DNA of 27,858 nucleotides from Chloroflexota bacterium (GTDB lineage Bacteria > Chloroflexota > Ktedonobacteria > Ktedonobacterales > Ktedonobacteraceae): NCBI GenBank assembly GCA_005879655.1, contig VBJK01000083.1:1-27858 (forward strand). The letters run 5' to 3'. Positions 1-7,930 of this stretch are shown here, one piece after another (positions within the stretch are counted from its first letter, which is position 1; every line of letters starts with the position of its first letter). Below the pieces are notes generated by a model that saw nothing but the letters and a program-made list of their open reading frames with translations, searched no databases and was not told where the DNA came from. The position numbers and the translations under genes are program-made.

Positions 1-93
1 CATCCAGAATTAGTCCCAAAGATCATTCAAGCACTACAAACCACATTAGATAGTTATTACAGCCTAAAAAGGCTCAGTGAGGGTGAAAGATAG
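1..93 (+). CDS. C-terminal fragment of an unknown protein, cut by window start
   Basis: An open frame runs from base 1 to a TAG stop at 91-93, giving about 30 residues (starts HPELVPK, ends LSEGER). The next ATG begins one base after this stop, so the two genes are tightly packed and probably cotranscribed with the Doc-like gene. The fragment looks like an amphipathic helix. No family is recognised. It could be the end of a regulator belonging to the same toxin-antitoxin-like locus, but that is inference from position only. Confidence 0.4.
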   Translation, partial: HPELVPKIIQALQTTLDSYYSLKRLSEGER

Positions 94-94
94 A

Positions 95-361
95 ATGAGT
101 ATAGATTTCAGGCAACAAAAAGCCGTTGGTACTGCTCATAAACTAGTAATCAGATCCCTAACTTTCGCAACAACATTTCAACAAAATAAGCTCATCGGAG
201 CTGGCACACCAACAACAGCCAAAATATCCACACAAATAGGAGCACCAGTCCTTTCTCAGAAAATAGGTATAGATGAAGTCAGCGACGACGAGTTTATGGC
301 CTTGCTTCTAGAAGAAGAACCACGCTATAATACCCTCTATCAAAAATTAGCTAAAATCTAG
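95..361 (+). CDS. Small hypothetical protein upstream of Doc-like gene
   Basis: A protein of 88 residues from the ATG at 95; an upstream in-frame GTG at 77 is less likely because it overlaps the preceding gene. The N-terminal half is Thr/Ala/Ile-rich without a clear motif. The C-terminal part is acidic (VSDDEFMALLLEEE), followed by a short basic tail. The gene ends 13 bases before the Doc-like start, the usual spacing of an antitoxin and its toxin. It matches no antitoxin family I recognise (not a clear Phd, and no helix-turn-helix is visible). Its role as antitoxin, or as a decayed remnant of one, is inferred from context alone. Confidence 0.45.
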   Translation: MSIDFRQQKAVGTAHKLVIRSLTFATTFQQNKLIGAGTPTTAKISTQIGAPVLSQKIGIDEVSDDEFMALLLEEEPRYNTLYQKLAKI

Positions 362-374
362 CTTGGGAGAGGGA

Positions 375-836
375 ATGGTACGCTTTCTTACTGAGAGTAG
401 TATTATTAAAGCCCATGATTACTTAGTAAAAAAGTACGGCGGTTCACTTGCTATACGTGAGAGATCATTACTCAATTTAGCCATCAGTCAACCAAAATTA
501 GAATATCACCTTTTGAATGCTGGCCTATGTGAACTCGCCGCTGCCTATGGGTACCACATAAGTGAAAACCAACCATTTGTTGATGGAAACAAAAGAACAG
601 CACATGCAGCTATGGACAAATTTCTCAAATTCAATGGATTAGAGATTATAGCTACAGATGGAGAAGTTATAGAAATTTTAATTGCAGTGGGAACTAAGAA
701 AATAACTAAGTAAGACTTAGCAAATTGGTTGAAAAAAGTTACAAGACCAATCTCACCGAGAAATCAGGACTCCAATGAGGCAGAAGAGGCATTATTGGCA
801 CTGGCACAAAACGATCCAGCCAATTCTGCATCTTAA
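375..836 (+). pseudogene. Doc/Fic-family toxin gene with in-frame nonsense codon
   Basis: The ATG at 375 has GGAG five bases upstream and is preferred over an in-frame TTG at 363. The product resembles death-on-curing proteins: N-terminal LTESSIIKAHDYLVKKYGG, then the Fic loop QPFVDGNKRTA around residue 66. P1 Doc and other Fic enzymes carry a catalytic His where this protein has Gln66. The frame meets TAA at 711-713 after 112 codons, just where the family continues with a helix rich in Leu and Trp. Past the stop the same frame stays open to TAA at 834-836, reading DLANWLKKVTRP and on, which fits the missing C-terminal helix. So a single base change probably truncated a protein of about 153 residues. 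A missense-bearing, shortened but folded product cannot be excluded. Fic/Doc toxins modify EF-Tu or other targets; activity here is doubtful. Confidence 0.75.
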
Positions 837-920
837 CGTTTCCTCGCTTCCATGATGAGCGACCTGCCAGCAGTGGTTTAGCGCAAACATATTGCCAATA
901 CACTGCTCAGTTCACCTCTG

Positions 921-1086
921 AGGCTCTCCATCCTTTGGGGGGAGTTCCCCCCCAGGGCACCCACAAGGGATGCCGCGACAGGGGTACGGACCGGCCTGCG
1001 GGGTGTCATCGTACCATTGTAGGGGCATCCCTTGTGGGTGCCCTGGGGGGGGGAGGGGGGAGTTCCCCCCAAAGGATGGAGAGCCT
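921..1086. repeat. Large imperfect inverted repeat, family A (copy R1)
   Basis: The left arm (about 921-976) and right arm (about 1025-1086) are complementary: AGGCTCTCCATCC on the left pairs with GGATGGAGAGCCT on the right, then runs of G/C, then GGGCACCCACAAGG on the left with CCTTGTGGGTGCCC on the right. The centre contains GTACCATTGTAGGGG, also found in inverse orientation in the copy near 21533-21627. No coding potential is credible. It may be a MITE-like element or a long structured RNA. The rest of 837-1230 holds only this repeat and the promoter region of the next gene. Confidence 0.85.
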
Positions 1087-1155
1087 CCTCCGAAGGGAAA
1101 GCTCGCTTGACATACTTAGGCAGATTGAGGTCCAGGGCTTTATTGATGGCAAGGG

Positions 1156-1195
1156 TTGGTTCTCTCCAATTATCGTGATACTCTATATGAGTATC
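1156..1195 (+). promoter_or_regulatory. Putative promoter with operator-like palindrome
   Basis: TTGGTT (1156-1161), a 17-base spacer and TACTCT (1179-1184) form a plausible sigma-70 promoter 36 bases upstream of the ligase-family gene. A perfect inverted repeat GATACTC-TATAT-GAGTATC (1177-1195) overlaps the -10 box, as expected for a repressor site. No regulator is identified. Confidence 0.4.
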
Positions 1196-1230
1196 GTCGT
1201 ACTTGTAGCTAAGAACCGGGGGGAATTGTT

Positions 1231-2340
1231 ATGTTCGCATTTGGTATTGAACACGAGGTGGCCTTTCTTAATCGAGCGGGTCAGTTTGCTGATTTCGTCT
1301 CAACTTCATTCGCCGAGTTTGATAGCATCGTCGCGGACCTGCCCTTATATGCAACAGATTATCCCCAGTTGCGTATTGGCGATGCGGGCATTAAACGAAA
1401 ACGCTGGTATATCGAAGGTTATGAACGGTTTAATCATGCTGGTCAGGTCATAGATTGTCCCCCAAAGGGCATTGAGATCCGCACGACTGTACATAATACG
1501 ATCCGGGGGGCCATAGACGAACTCCATACGAGTTTTCGACTTTTGCGTGAGAAGGCGATGCAGGCAGGCTTTACGCCAGTACTGACCAGCTTTCATCCCT
1601 ACTGCACGGAATTTGTGCCTGATCCACCTCTCAATGCATACGAAGAAAAACGTCGGCACAACTCGCCGGAGAAACGGACTGCTTTTATTCCACTGCTGAC
1701 CTACGGCCCAGATTTAAATCTTTCCTGCCAAGGATTAGACAGCAATGCCCTCATAGAGATCGCTCGCAAGCTTACATACTATAGCCCTTATATTATCCCA
1801 TTTAGTTATAGCTCACCATTTTTCCGAGGTGATCTGTGGGAAGGGTTATCAATCAGAACGGTTATGCGTACAGGACGCAGGCCAGTTGCTCTAGTCTTTC
1901 TCGCCGATCGTGCGGACCTTTTGCATAGTGATCCCTCGCTGACAAAACTAGCACGGCTCCCCGCAGAAGTCGGCAGGATTGAGTTTAAAGCGTGTGACAG
2001 TTGCGATGACTTTGCCATCTACGCCGGTCTGCTCGCCTTGCTCAAAGGCTTGATACTCGATACGACCCTCACCGGTCGGGCAACGGTACCAGATGCCGAC
2101 TTCCATCAGGTATCGGCACGCCAGGGATTCGCGCATGATGATATTGCCGCTGGCGCACTCACTGTACTACAGGCCGCACAGCACGCTCTGGGCACTGATG
2201 AAGATACACAATTCCTCGCGCCTCTTGCGGCTATGCTGCACCAACGTGTGACCCCTGCACATAACATAGTTGCAACATTTCAGGCTACAGGCTCAATTGA
2301 GGCAACTCTGTGTCAGAGCTATCGCTCTTACAAGCCATAA
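1231..2340 (+). CDS. Glutamate-cysteine ligase family protein (GCS2-like)
   Basis: A 369-residue protein with a GIEHEVAF motif at the extreme N-terminus, matching the first metal/ATP-binding Glu-rich strand of the carboxylate-amine ligase fold, and GIEIRTTVH near residue 90. Members join the gamma-carboxyl of glutamate or another carboxylate to an amine using ATP. Some make gamma-glutamylcysteine; others have different substrates, so the reaction is not assigned. No signal peptide or membrane segment is seen, so it is probably cytosolic. The ATG at 1231 follows a G-rich stretch at about 1217-1223 that can act as ribosome binding site. The gene converges on the glycosyltransferase gene with one base between the stops, leaving no room for a terminator. 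Confidence 0.75.
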   Translation: MFAFGIEHEVAFLNRAGQFADFVSTSFAEFDSIVADLPLYATDYPQLRIGDAGIKRKRWYIEGYERFNHAGQVIDCPPKGIEIRTTVHNTIRGAIDELHTSFRLLREKAMQAGFTPVLTSFHPYCTEFVPDPPLNAYEEKRRHNSPEKRTAFIPLLTYGPDLNLSCQGLDSNALIEIARKLTYYSPYIIPFSYSSPFFRGDLWEGLSIRTVMRTGRRPVALVFLADRADLLHSDPSLTKLARLPAEVGRIEFKACDSCDDFAIYAGLLALLKGLILDTTLTGRATVPDADFHQVSARQGFAHDDIAAGALTVLQAAQHALGTDEDTQFLAPLAAMLHQRVTPAHNIVATFQATGSIEATLCQSYRSYKP

Positions 2341-2341
2341 A

Positions 2342-3604
2342 TTACGCTTGATCTTGGCGTGTTCGCCACCCTTTCTTGTGCTTGTCTCCTGCTGGCTGAT
2401 CAAAACGCAGCTCTCCGGTACGGCGGATACGTGGGATGAGTATGTCTCGCTGCTCCTCGGACGTATAGCCGCGATACTTGCGGATCGTACGTAGCTGTTG
2501 CCTGCGCTCCTTGACCTCTTTAAATTCAATGGAGAGACGGCGATATACTTCTTCCCATTGGTTCAATACTTCTGCACGGTCGTGCTTCTGGATAATTGTG
2601 AGGCTTTCCTCCCCCATCCTTTGACGTAACTCTTGGTCCCCGACCAGTCTATCAATCGCATGGGCCAGTTCGTCAGCGTTGCCTGCTTGGAAGAGGAAGC
2701 CATTTTTCTCATGATGCGCCAATTCAGGTAGCGCGTAAGAATTAGCGGCGATCACTGGCAAACCACAAGCCATAGCCTCCATAGTAGCGAGGCTTTGCAG
2801 GTCCGCTTCAGATGGAATGGTGAAGAGGTCTGAGCAACGACGTAGGGGCAACAGATCGGCATCTCGCACATAGCCGAGAAAGCTGACACGATCATTGATG
2901 CCTAAGCGTTCAGCCTGAGCGCGTAGCTCCGGCTCAGCTGGACCAGTCCCGACCAGGGCGATATGCGTATTACTCTTGAGCTTTGGTACCGCATCCAACA
3001 AGACATCGACAGGTTTCTCATCAAACAGACGGTTGACGTGCAACGCCAGAGGCCGATCGAGCGGCAAATTGAAGCGTTGACGAATGTGGGGATCAGCCGG
3101 ACCCGGCGTGAACCTTTTTAAATCTATACCGTTAGAAATGACGCGGGCAGGCGCGTGTAAGCCGTGCTCATAAAGCAGGTTCAGGGCAGTCTGCGTCGGT
3201 GCAGTGACGTAATCACAGCGATTATAGAAATGGACGAGATAGGTGTATGAGACATTGCTAAAGTGTTTACCAATCAGCGGGTCTGAGGTGAGAGAACGGC
3301 TCATGTTGATCGGTAGATAGTGGTTAGTTGCAATAACCGGCTTGCGTAAGCCACCCGCTAATAACTGCGCAATATTGCCCAGGACGACCATGCGCAGATC
3401 CTCGTACGCAGGAAACTCAAAGGAAGAGAAACGATAGACGCGCACTTTGTTCTCAAGGCGGCGTACATCGCGTGGCCCATAGCTGGGTGCGGCAACCCAT
3501 ACTTGATGGCCACGATTGGCAAAATCTGTTGCAAGACTACGAGTCACCGTTGGAACACCGCCCACCATTGGCGGATATTGGTCTGTTACAATCATGATGC
3601 GCAT
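2342..3604 (-). CDS. GT4-family glycosyltransferase
   Basis: A 420-residue GT-B glycosyltransferase. The N-terminal Rossmann domain starts with MIVTDQYPPMVGGV, the glycine-rich acceptor-side loop of family GT4. The C-terminal domain has NGIDLKRFTPG, ALHVNRLFDEKPVD, the nucleotide-sugar part SEADLQSLATMEAMACGLP (EX7E-like) and ANSYALPEL. The order resembles bacterial diacylglycerol glucosyltransferases and mannosyltransferases, so a glycolipid role at the inner membrane face is plausible but unproven. A strand with a PDxxHxH motif is expected before VIATNHYLP; instead LRMVVLGNIAQLLAGG joins it directly, as though 20-30 residues were missing. The C-terminal 60 residues are charged and extend beyond the usual fold. 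It lies 116 bases downstream of polX on the same strand and could be cotranscribed. Confidence 0.85.
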   Translation of the reverse strand: MRIMIVTDQYPPMVGGVPTVTRSLATDFANRGHQVWVAAPSYGPRDVRRLENKVRVYRFSSFEFPAYEDLRMVVLGNIAQLLAGGLRKPVIATNHYLPINMSRSLTSDPLIGKHFSNVSYTYLVHFYNRCDYVTAPTQTALNLLYEHGLHAPARVISNGIDLKRFTPGPADPHIRQRFNLPLDRPLALHVNRLFDEKPVDVLLDAVPKLKSNTHIALVGTGPAEPELRAQAERLGINDRVSFLGYVRDADLLPLRRCSDLFTIPSEADLQSLATMEAMACGLPVIAANSYALPELAHHEKNGFLFQAGNADELAHAIDRLVGDQELRQRMGEESLTIIQKHDRAEVLNQWEEVYRRLSIEFKEVKERRQQLRTIRKYRGYTSEEQRDILIPRIRRTGELRFDQPAGDKHKKGWRTRQDQA

Positions 3605-3701
3605 CGTTTATCGCTATCTCCCATCTCAAACTCCCTCTTGCGTCATTGCATCTCCTTAAAGGATGTGGGAGTTAGAGTCTCGGCTGTACCAGCATGTCTC
3701 T

Positions 3702-3726
3702 GGCGCAATGAATTGCGCAACTACGG
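3702..3726. repeat. REP-like palindrome, family B, overlapping polX stop
   Basis: GCGCAATGAATTGCGC followed by AACTACGG. The same core occurs at 13479-13528 (twice, inverted), 13545-13566 and 16150-16175. On the minus strand the trailing CGTAG provides the TAG stop of polX (3721-3723). Confidence 0.7.
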
Positions 3727-5481
3727 ATGTTTTCTCTTTGCGCGCAAGAATACTAACAGATCATCCGTTGCCATAGTATTGAGTACATCGCTAGAGCGCA
3801 ACCATCCCTTGCGAGCGACTCCTATACCATAACGCATATCATCCAATCCTGCAAGGTTATGGGCATCTGGGTCAATGGGGATCTTGATACCCTTGTCTCT
3901 GGCCTTACGCACCAGCCGCCAGTCGAGATCGAGCCGTTGCGGGTTGGCATTAATCTCGATGCAGACGCCATGGGCAGCAGCAGCCTCGATGACGGCCTCC
4001 ATGTCCAGTGTGTAGCCCGCTCTGCCTAGCAGAATACGCCCGGTGCTATGGCCAAGTATCGTCACATAGGGGTTGCTGATCGCTTTGAGCATGCGTTGCG
4101 TTTGTTCTTCTGCTGGCAGATTGAAGTTACTGTGAATGGAGGCCACGACAAAATCTAGTTGTGCAAGAATCTGGTCATCGTAATCCAGCGCGCCATCGCG
4201 TAAAATGTCGCATTCCGTCCCCTTGAGAATGAGCAGTTGTCCCGCGAACTCTTCGTTCAAGCGCGCTATCTCTTCCCATTGGCGGCGCAGAGTGTCTTCA
4301 GATAAGCCGCCAGCGTATGATGCGACCTTACTGTGATCGGTGATGCCAAGATAGGAAAAACCTCGTGCAATGCACGCTTCGGCCATCTCGCGCAGGGTGT
4401 TTTGTCCATCGCTCCAAGTGGTATGTACGTGCAAGACGCCGCGTAGATCGCTCTGCTGTACCAATGTTGGCAATGTATGCTGAATGGCGGCCTCAATCTC
4501 GCCCATGTCTTCGCGTAGCTCTGGCTCGATGTAGTCCATATCCAGCACGGCATAGATATCCGCTTCAGTCTGGCAAGGGATCAGTTCTTCTTTGCCGCCG
4601 CTGATCTTGCAGATTCCATAGTCGTTGATCGTCATATTCATGCTGAGGGCACGACGGCGCAGCGGGATATGGTGCTCGCGCGAGCCAGTAAAGTGGTGCA
4701 GTGTGCCGGGAAATTGACTATCGCCGACGAGCCGCAGATCCATAGCGATCCCGCTACTCAAGATCACGCTGGATTTTGTGGGGCCTTTGCCAGTGATCGT
4801 CTGGACGGATGGCTGGCTGGTGAAAAAGTCCATGATCGCGCAACGTGCCTCGCTACTAGCATCATCGGCAAGGCTGACCACCATATCGATATCCTTGACC
4901 GTCTCACGTTTACGGCGCAAGCTGCCCGCAACCTCCAAGCGCACGATCTGGGGCAATGTCGCCAGTGCGCTATACATATGTTCCGCTTCTTGCTCAGCGA
5001 CGGCGTAGAGATAGCGATCAGCGTACTGCGTCAGGAAGGCGAGTCCTTGTAGAATCTTGTCCTGCGTCTTCTTACCAAAGCCGGGCAGGTGAGCCACGCG
5101 GTCGTCTTTACAAGCCTGTTCAAGTTCGGCTATGCTCGTAATGTGGAGTTGACCATGGATAGCAGTAATTTTCTTTGGACCAAGACCAGGGATACGTAAC
5201 ATCTCCAATTTAATGGCTGGCGTGTTGGCGCGTAACTCTGCAAGAAAAGCCATCTGCCCGGTCTGCACTATCTCTTCAATGCGTTTGATCAGCGTTGAAC
5301 CCAGGCCGGGCGTGCCCTTCAGTTTTCCCTCTTTTGTCAATTGCACGATATCGCCATCGAGGGAACTGATCGTACGGGCCGCGTTTTCGTACGCGCGCAC
5401 CTCAAAGACACTACTGCCTTCCTTCAAGGTGAGCAACGTAGCAGTTTCTTCCAACATAGTAGCTATTTGCTTTTTATCCAT
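3721..5481 (-). CDS. polX: DNA polymerase X with PHP domain (PolX)
   Basis: A 586-residue family X DNA polymerase. Helix-hairpin-helix motifs appear as GTPGLGSTLIKRIEEI, LRIPGLGPKKI and LPGFGKKTQDKI. The nucleotidyltransferase palm has AGSLRRKRETVKDIDMVVS, with two metal-binding Asp in the DID, and the third Asp in MDLRLV. The C-terminal PHP domain shows HVHTTWSDG, GITDHSK, GTECDIL, ASIHSN, GHSTGR and DPDAH, the metal ligands of the 3'-5' exonuclease and AP-endonuclease-like activity. These enzymes fill short gaps in base-excision repair. The ATG at 5481 is chosen because GGGGGA lies just upstream; an in-frame GTG at 5496 would fall inside the repeat. The stop codon lies within a family B repeat. 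Upstream transcription must cross the composite repeat at 5496-5930, or start within it. Confidence 0.93.
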   Translation of the reverse strand: MDKKQIATMLEETATLLTLKEGSSVFEVRAYENAARTISSLDGDIVQLTKEGKLKGTPGLGSTLIKRIEEIVQTGQMAFLAELRANTPAIKLEMLRIPGLGPKKITAIHGQLHITSIAELEQACKDDRVAHLPGFGKKTQDKILQGLAFLTQYADRYLYAVAEQEAEHMYSALATLPQIVRLEVAGSLRRKRETVKDIDMVVSLADDASSEARCAIMDFFTSQPSVQTITGKGPTKSSVILSSGIAMDLRLVGDSQFPGTLHHFTGSREHHIPLRRRALSMNMTINDYGICKISGGKEELIPCQTEADIYAVLDMDYIEPELREDMGEIEAAIQHTLPTLVQQSDLRGVLHVHTTWSDGQNTLREMAEACIARGFSYLGITDHSKVASYAGGLSEDTLRRQWEEIARLNEEFAGQLLILKGTECDILRDGALDYDDQILAQLDFVVASIHSNFNLPAEEQTQRMLKAISNPYVTILGHSTGRILLGRAGYTLDMEAVIEAAAAHGVCIEINANPQRLDLDWRLVRKARDKGIKIPIDPDAHNLAGLDDMRYGIGVARKGWLRSSDVLNTMATDDLLVFLRAKRKHP

Positions 5482-5495
5482 GACATTCCCCCACA

Positions 5496-5930
5496 CTCAG
5501 CCGCCAAGGCATCCACAAGGCATGCCCATAGGCATGCGCGTTAAGCAGAGGTTTGCCTCTGCACTCCCTTGTTCTTGCCACCTCCGGCGGCAGCAGGGAA
5601 GAAAAGGGATATTTGGGGACACCCCAAACCCCGCCAGGGGGGCGAAGCCCCTGGACCCCCGCTTAGCGCGCATGCCTAGGGGCATCCCTTATGGGTGCCC
5701 AATATGCATCAACCTAACGCTTGACAGCAGGATCGCAAAGGGCTGCAAGCCCTTTGACGGGGTTTGGGGTGTCCCCAAATACCTCTTTTCTTCGCCGCCG
5801 CAGGCGGCGAGAGGAGTGAAAGGGAGAGCTTGGGGACACCCCAAACCCCGAAAGGCGGGACGAAGCCCCTGGACCCCCGGCTTAGGTTGATGCGTATTAG
5901 GCACCCATAAGGGGTGCCCTGGCGGCTGAG
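5496..5930. repeat. Composite palindromic repeat, family A (copy R2)
   Basis: Outer arms CTCAGCCGCC (5496-5505) and GGCGGCTGAG (5921-5930) are perfectly complementary. Inside are three copies of the GGGCACCCATAAGG-type end (left, near 5690, right), so two units are joined or nested. Each unit has GC hairpins of the CCGCCGCAGGCGGC kind, the GGGGACACCCCAAACCCC motif and a GGACCCCCGCTTAG-like segment. Short open frames across it are palindrome artefacts. It fills most of the gap between polX and the next minus-strand gene. Confidence 0.85.
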
Positions 5931-5949
5931 CAACTATACTAGACTGATG

Positions 5950-6411
5950 TCATACCAGATCAAAAAATTCAGGTGATTGAGCAACCACCTCAAAGGGATT
6001 GCGTCCCTTCAGATCACGGTTGAGATAGCGTTTGCAATCGAAATGTACTAATAGCCAGCAATACATGGGATCTGAGATAAACACGGCATCCCAGGGTTTC
6101 TCGCCACTATTATCTAGTACACGGTTGCAGACGAAACAACGTGCCAGACCAGCGGCAACAGCTCTGTCAAACCAGCTCAGTACGAACTGGTGCAGGTCGT
6201 CCAACGTCATCATCTCCAGGCAATCAACTGGATAACCGAATAAGACCGGGTCGGGACATTCGCGAAAATCATGACTAGCACGGCTGAGTGCGACCACAGG
6301 CGTTTTGACGGTAACTTTGATCTCGTCATCTGCTACGCCTTCCGGCGAAGAGAGAACACTGGTTAACAGTAGCCCTTCGTGGGCAAACCATTCTATTAGC
6401 TCTGTGCGCAT
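5950..6411 (-). CDS. Hypothetical protein with CxxC and HxxC zinc-ligand pair
   Basis: A 153-residue soluble protein of unknown function. Cys92 and Cys95 (RCFVCNRV) and His123 and Cys126 (VHFDCKR) are spaced like a four-ligand zinc site. The N-terminal 40 residues suggest a small alpha-beta segment (ELIEWFAHEGLLLTSVL). No signal peptide or membrane helix is seen. It is divergent from the NRAMP-type transporter gene and lies upstream of polX on the same strand, with the composite repeat between. The start codon has only a weak ribosome binding site. I recognise no family. Confidence 0.6.
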   Translation of the reverse strand: MRTELIEWFAHEGLLLTSVLSSPEGVADDEIKVTVKTPVVALSRASHDFRECPDPVLFGYPVDCLEMMTLDDLHQFVLSWFDRAVAAGLARCFVCNRVLDNSGEKPWDAVFISDPMYCWLLVHFDCKRYLNRDLKGRNPFEVVAQSPEFFDLV

Positions 6412-6483
6412 ACCGTATTTTACAACATGCGAGGACGCCCCTTCCCACTAGCAAGCAGGACAACCACCCCCTGGCCTCACCTC

Positions 6484-6513
6484 TTGACAGATCTCGCCAG
6501 CGCCTGTTACAGT
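6484..6513 (+). promoter_or_regulatory. Putative promoter of the NRAMP-like gene
   Basis: TTGACA (6484-6489) and TACAGT (6508-6513) with an 18-base spacer, giving a 5' leader of about 65 bases before the GTG at 6586. Confidence 0.4.
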
Positions 6514-6585
6514 ACCAATAGTTCTGCTCTACCCTCTTTAAAGGGAGAGCTTATTTTATGCGCGAGCAAGGGACAGGAGACGAAC

Positions 6586-7917
6586 GTGACGAAAGATCTT
6601 ACCACAACACAAACCCATGTGTCTAAACATCCCAAGACACCACGCCATCCGCGCCCGCGCATTCTCCAGCGTCTCCTGTTCTACTTAGGCATCTTTGGAC
6701 CAGGGCTGATCGCCGCCAACGCGGGCAACGATCCGGGCGGCATTGCCACGTATAGCACCATGGGGTCTCAGTTCGGCTACTCCATGCTATGGGTAATGCC
6801 TATTCTAGTAGTAGGCGTTGCGATAGTGCAAGAGATGTGTGCACGCATGGGTGCAATGACGGGCAAAGGACTCTCCGACCTGATTCGAGAAAATTTTCCG
6901 TTGCGTCTCACCGTCTTTGTCATGTTCATCTTCCTGCTCGCCAATGGGGGAGTAGTGATCTCAGAATTTATTGGCATCGCTGCTGCACTTAACTTCTTCG
7001 GGGTTCCCTCCTGGATTGGTGCTCCCTTGGGTGGCTTGCTCATCTGGTGGCTGGTTGTGCGAGGATCATACAAACGCGTTGAAAAGGTCTTTCTAGCAGT
7101 GACGCTTGTCTTTTTTGCTTATGTCTTCTCCGCCTTTCTCGCCAGACCTAATTGGGGTCAGGTGCTCGCTGGCACGGTCATTCCCACCGTCCAGCTGAAA
7201 GGGGCCTATATCCTGACACTCGTTGCTGCTGTAGGTACGACGATTAGTCCCTACATGCAGCTCTATGTACAAAGTGCCGTTGCTGAGCGCGGTGTGCAGA
7301 TAAGCGAATACAAGTATGAGCGGCTGGAAGTGTATGTAGGCTCGCTCTTCTCCGTCACTATTGCCGCTTTTATTCTTATATCGACCGCAGCAACCATCTT
7401 CGTGCACAGCGGGGGCAAGGGCATGCCCATTGGTTCTGCGGCACAAGCGGCTCAGGCTCTCGCACCCTTCCTGGGCGTCTTTGCCAGTCAGGCGTTTGCC
7501 ATTGGCTTACTGGGGGCAGCACTGCTGGCAGCTGGTATCTTGCCACTCTCAACGAGCTATTCGCTGGCTGAAGCGTTCGGCTTTGAGCGCGGCGTGAGCA
7601 GGACGTGGAAAGAGGCTCCCTTCTTCTGGGGACTGTTTACCCTCTTGATCCTCATTGGCGTTGTGATTGCCATGCTGCCAGACCTGCCCGTCATTCAGAT
7701 TCTGCTCAATCTCTATCTGCTCAATGGCCTCTTGCTTCCCATTGTGCTGTTTACCATTTTGTATCTGGTGAACCAGAAACGGTTGATGGGCCGCTATACC
7801 AATGGCCTGCTCTACAATGTGATTGCATATACGCTGGCGGTGATTGTGAGTCTGCTGGCACTGCTCTATCTCGTTACGCAAGTGCTGTCATTATTTGGTA
7901 TTCAGCTTTTTGGATGA
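6586..7917 (+). CDS. NRAMP-family metal transporter, atypical motifs
   Basis: An integral membrane protein of 443 residues from the GTG at 6586, which has AGGAG six bases upstream. The longer frame back to 6427 has no ribosome binding site and would run through the promoter. About eleven hydrophobic helices follow a basic N-terminal tail of about 28 residues. The first helix reads FGPGLIAANAGNDPGG, so the family DPGN metal-binding motif has Gly52 in place of Asn. The sixth helix reads TTISPYMQLY where Mn/Fe transporters have a Met-Pro-His motif. NRAMP proteins couple divalent metal uptake to protons. Loss of the Asn and Met ligands is known in the NRAMP-related magnesium transporters, so the substrate here may not be Mn or Fe. 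The gene converges on mazG with 13 bases between stops. Confidence 0.88.
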   Translation: MTKDLTTTQTHVSKHPKTPRHPRPRILQRLLFYLGIFGPGLIAANAGNDPGGIATYSTMGSQFGYSMLWVMPILVVGVAIVQEMCARMGAMTGKGLSDLIRENFPLRLTVFVMFIFLLANGGVVISEFIGIAAALNFFGVPSWIGAPLGGLLIWWLVVRGSYKRVEKVFLAVTLVFFAYVFSAFLARPNWGQVLAGTVIPTVQLKGAYILTLVAAVGTTISPYMQLYVQSAVAERGVQISEYKYERLEVYVGSLFSVTIAAFILISTAATIFVHSGGKGMPIGSAAQAAQALAPFLGVFASQAFAIGLLGAALLAAGILPLSTSYSLAEAFGFERGVSRTWKEAPFFWGLFTLLILIGVVIAMLPDLPVIQILLNLYLLNGLLLPIVLFTILYLVNQKRLMGRYTNGLLYNVIAYTLAVIVSLLALLYLVTQVLSLFGIQLFG

Positions 7918-7930
7918 AAGCCACCCCAGG

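Noticed and set aside
935..1453. Plus-strand ORF of 172 codons
   Set aside because: It crosses the inverted repeat and the promoter, and overlaps the start of the GCS2-like gene in another frame. Its sequence is repeat translation.
5497..5933. Several ORFs of 60-225 codons on both strands
   Set aside because: All lie within the palindromic composite repeat and mirror each other on opposite strands, as expected for repeat artefacts.
6427..6585. N-terminal extension of 53 residues on the NRAMP-like protein
   Set aside because: It spans the predicted promoter, lacks a ribosome binding site and has no family counterpart. The GTG at 6586 has a good AGGAG site.
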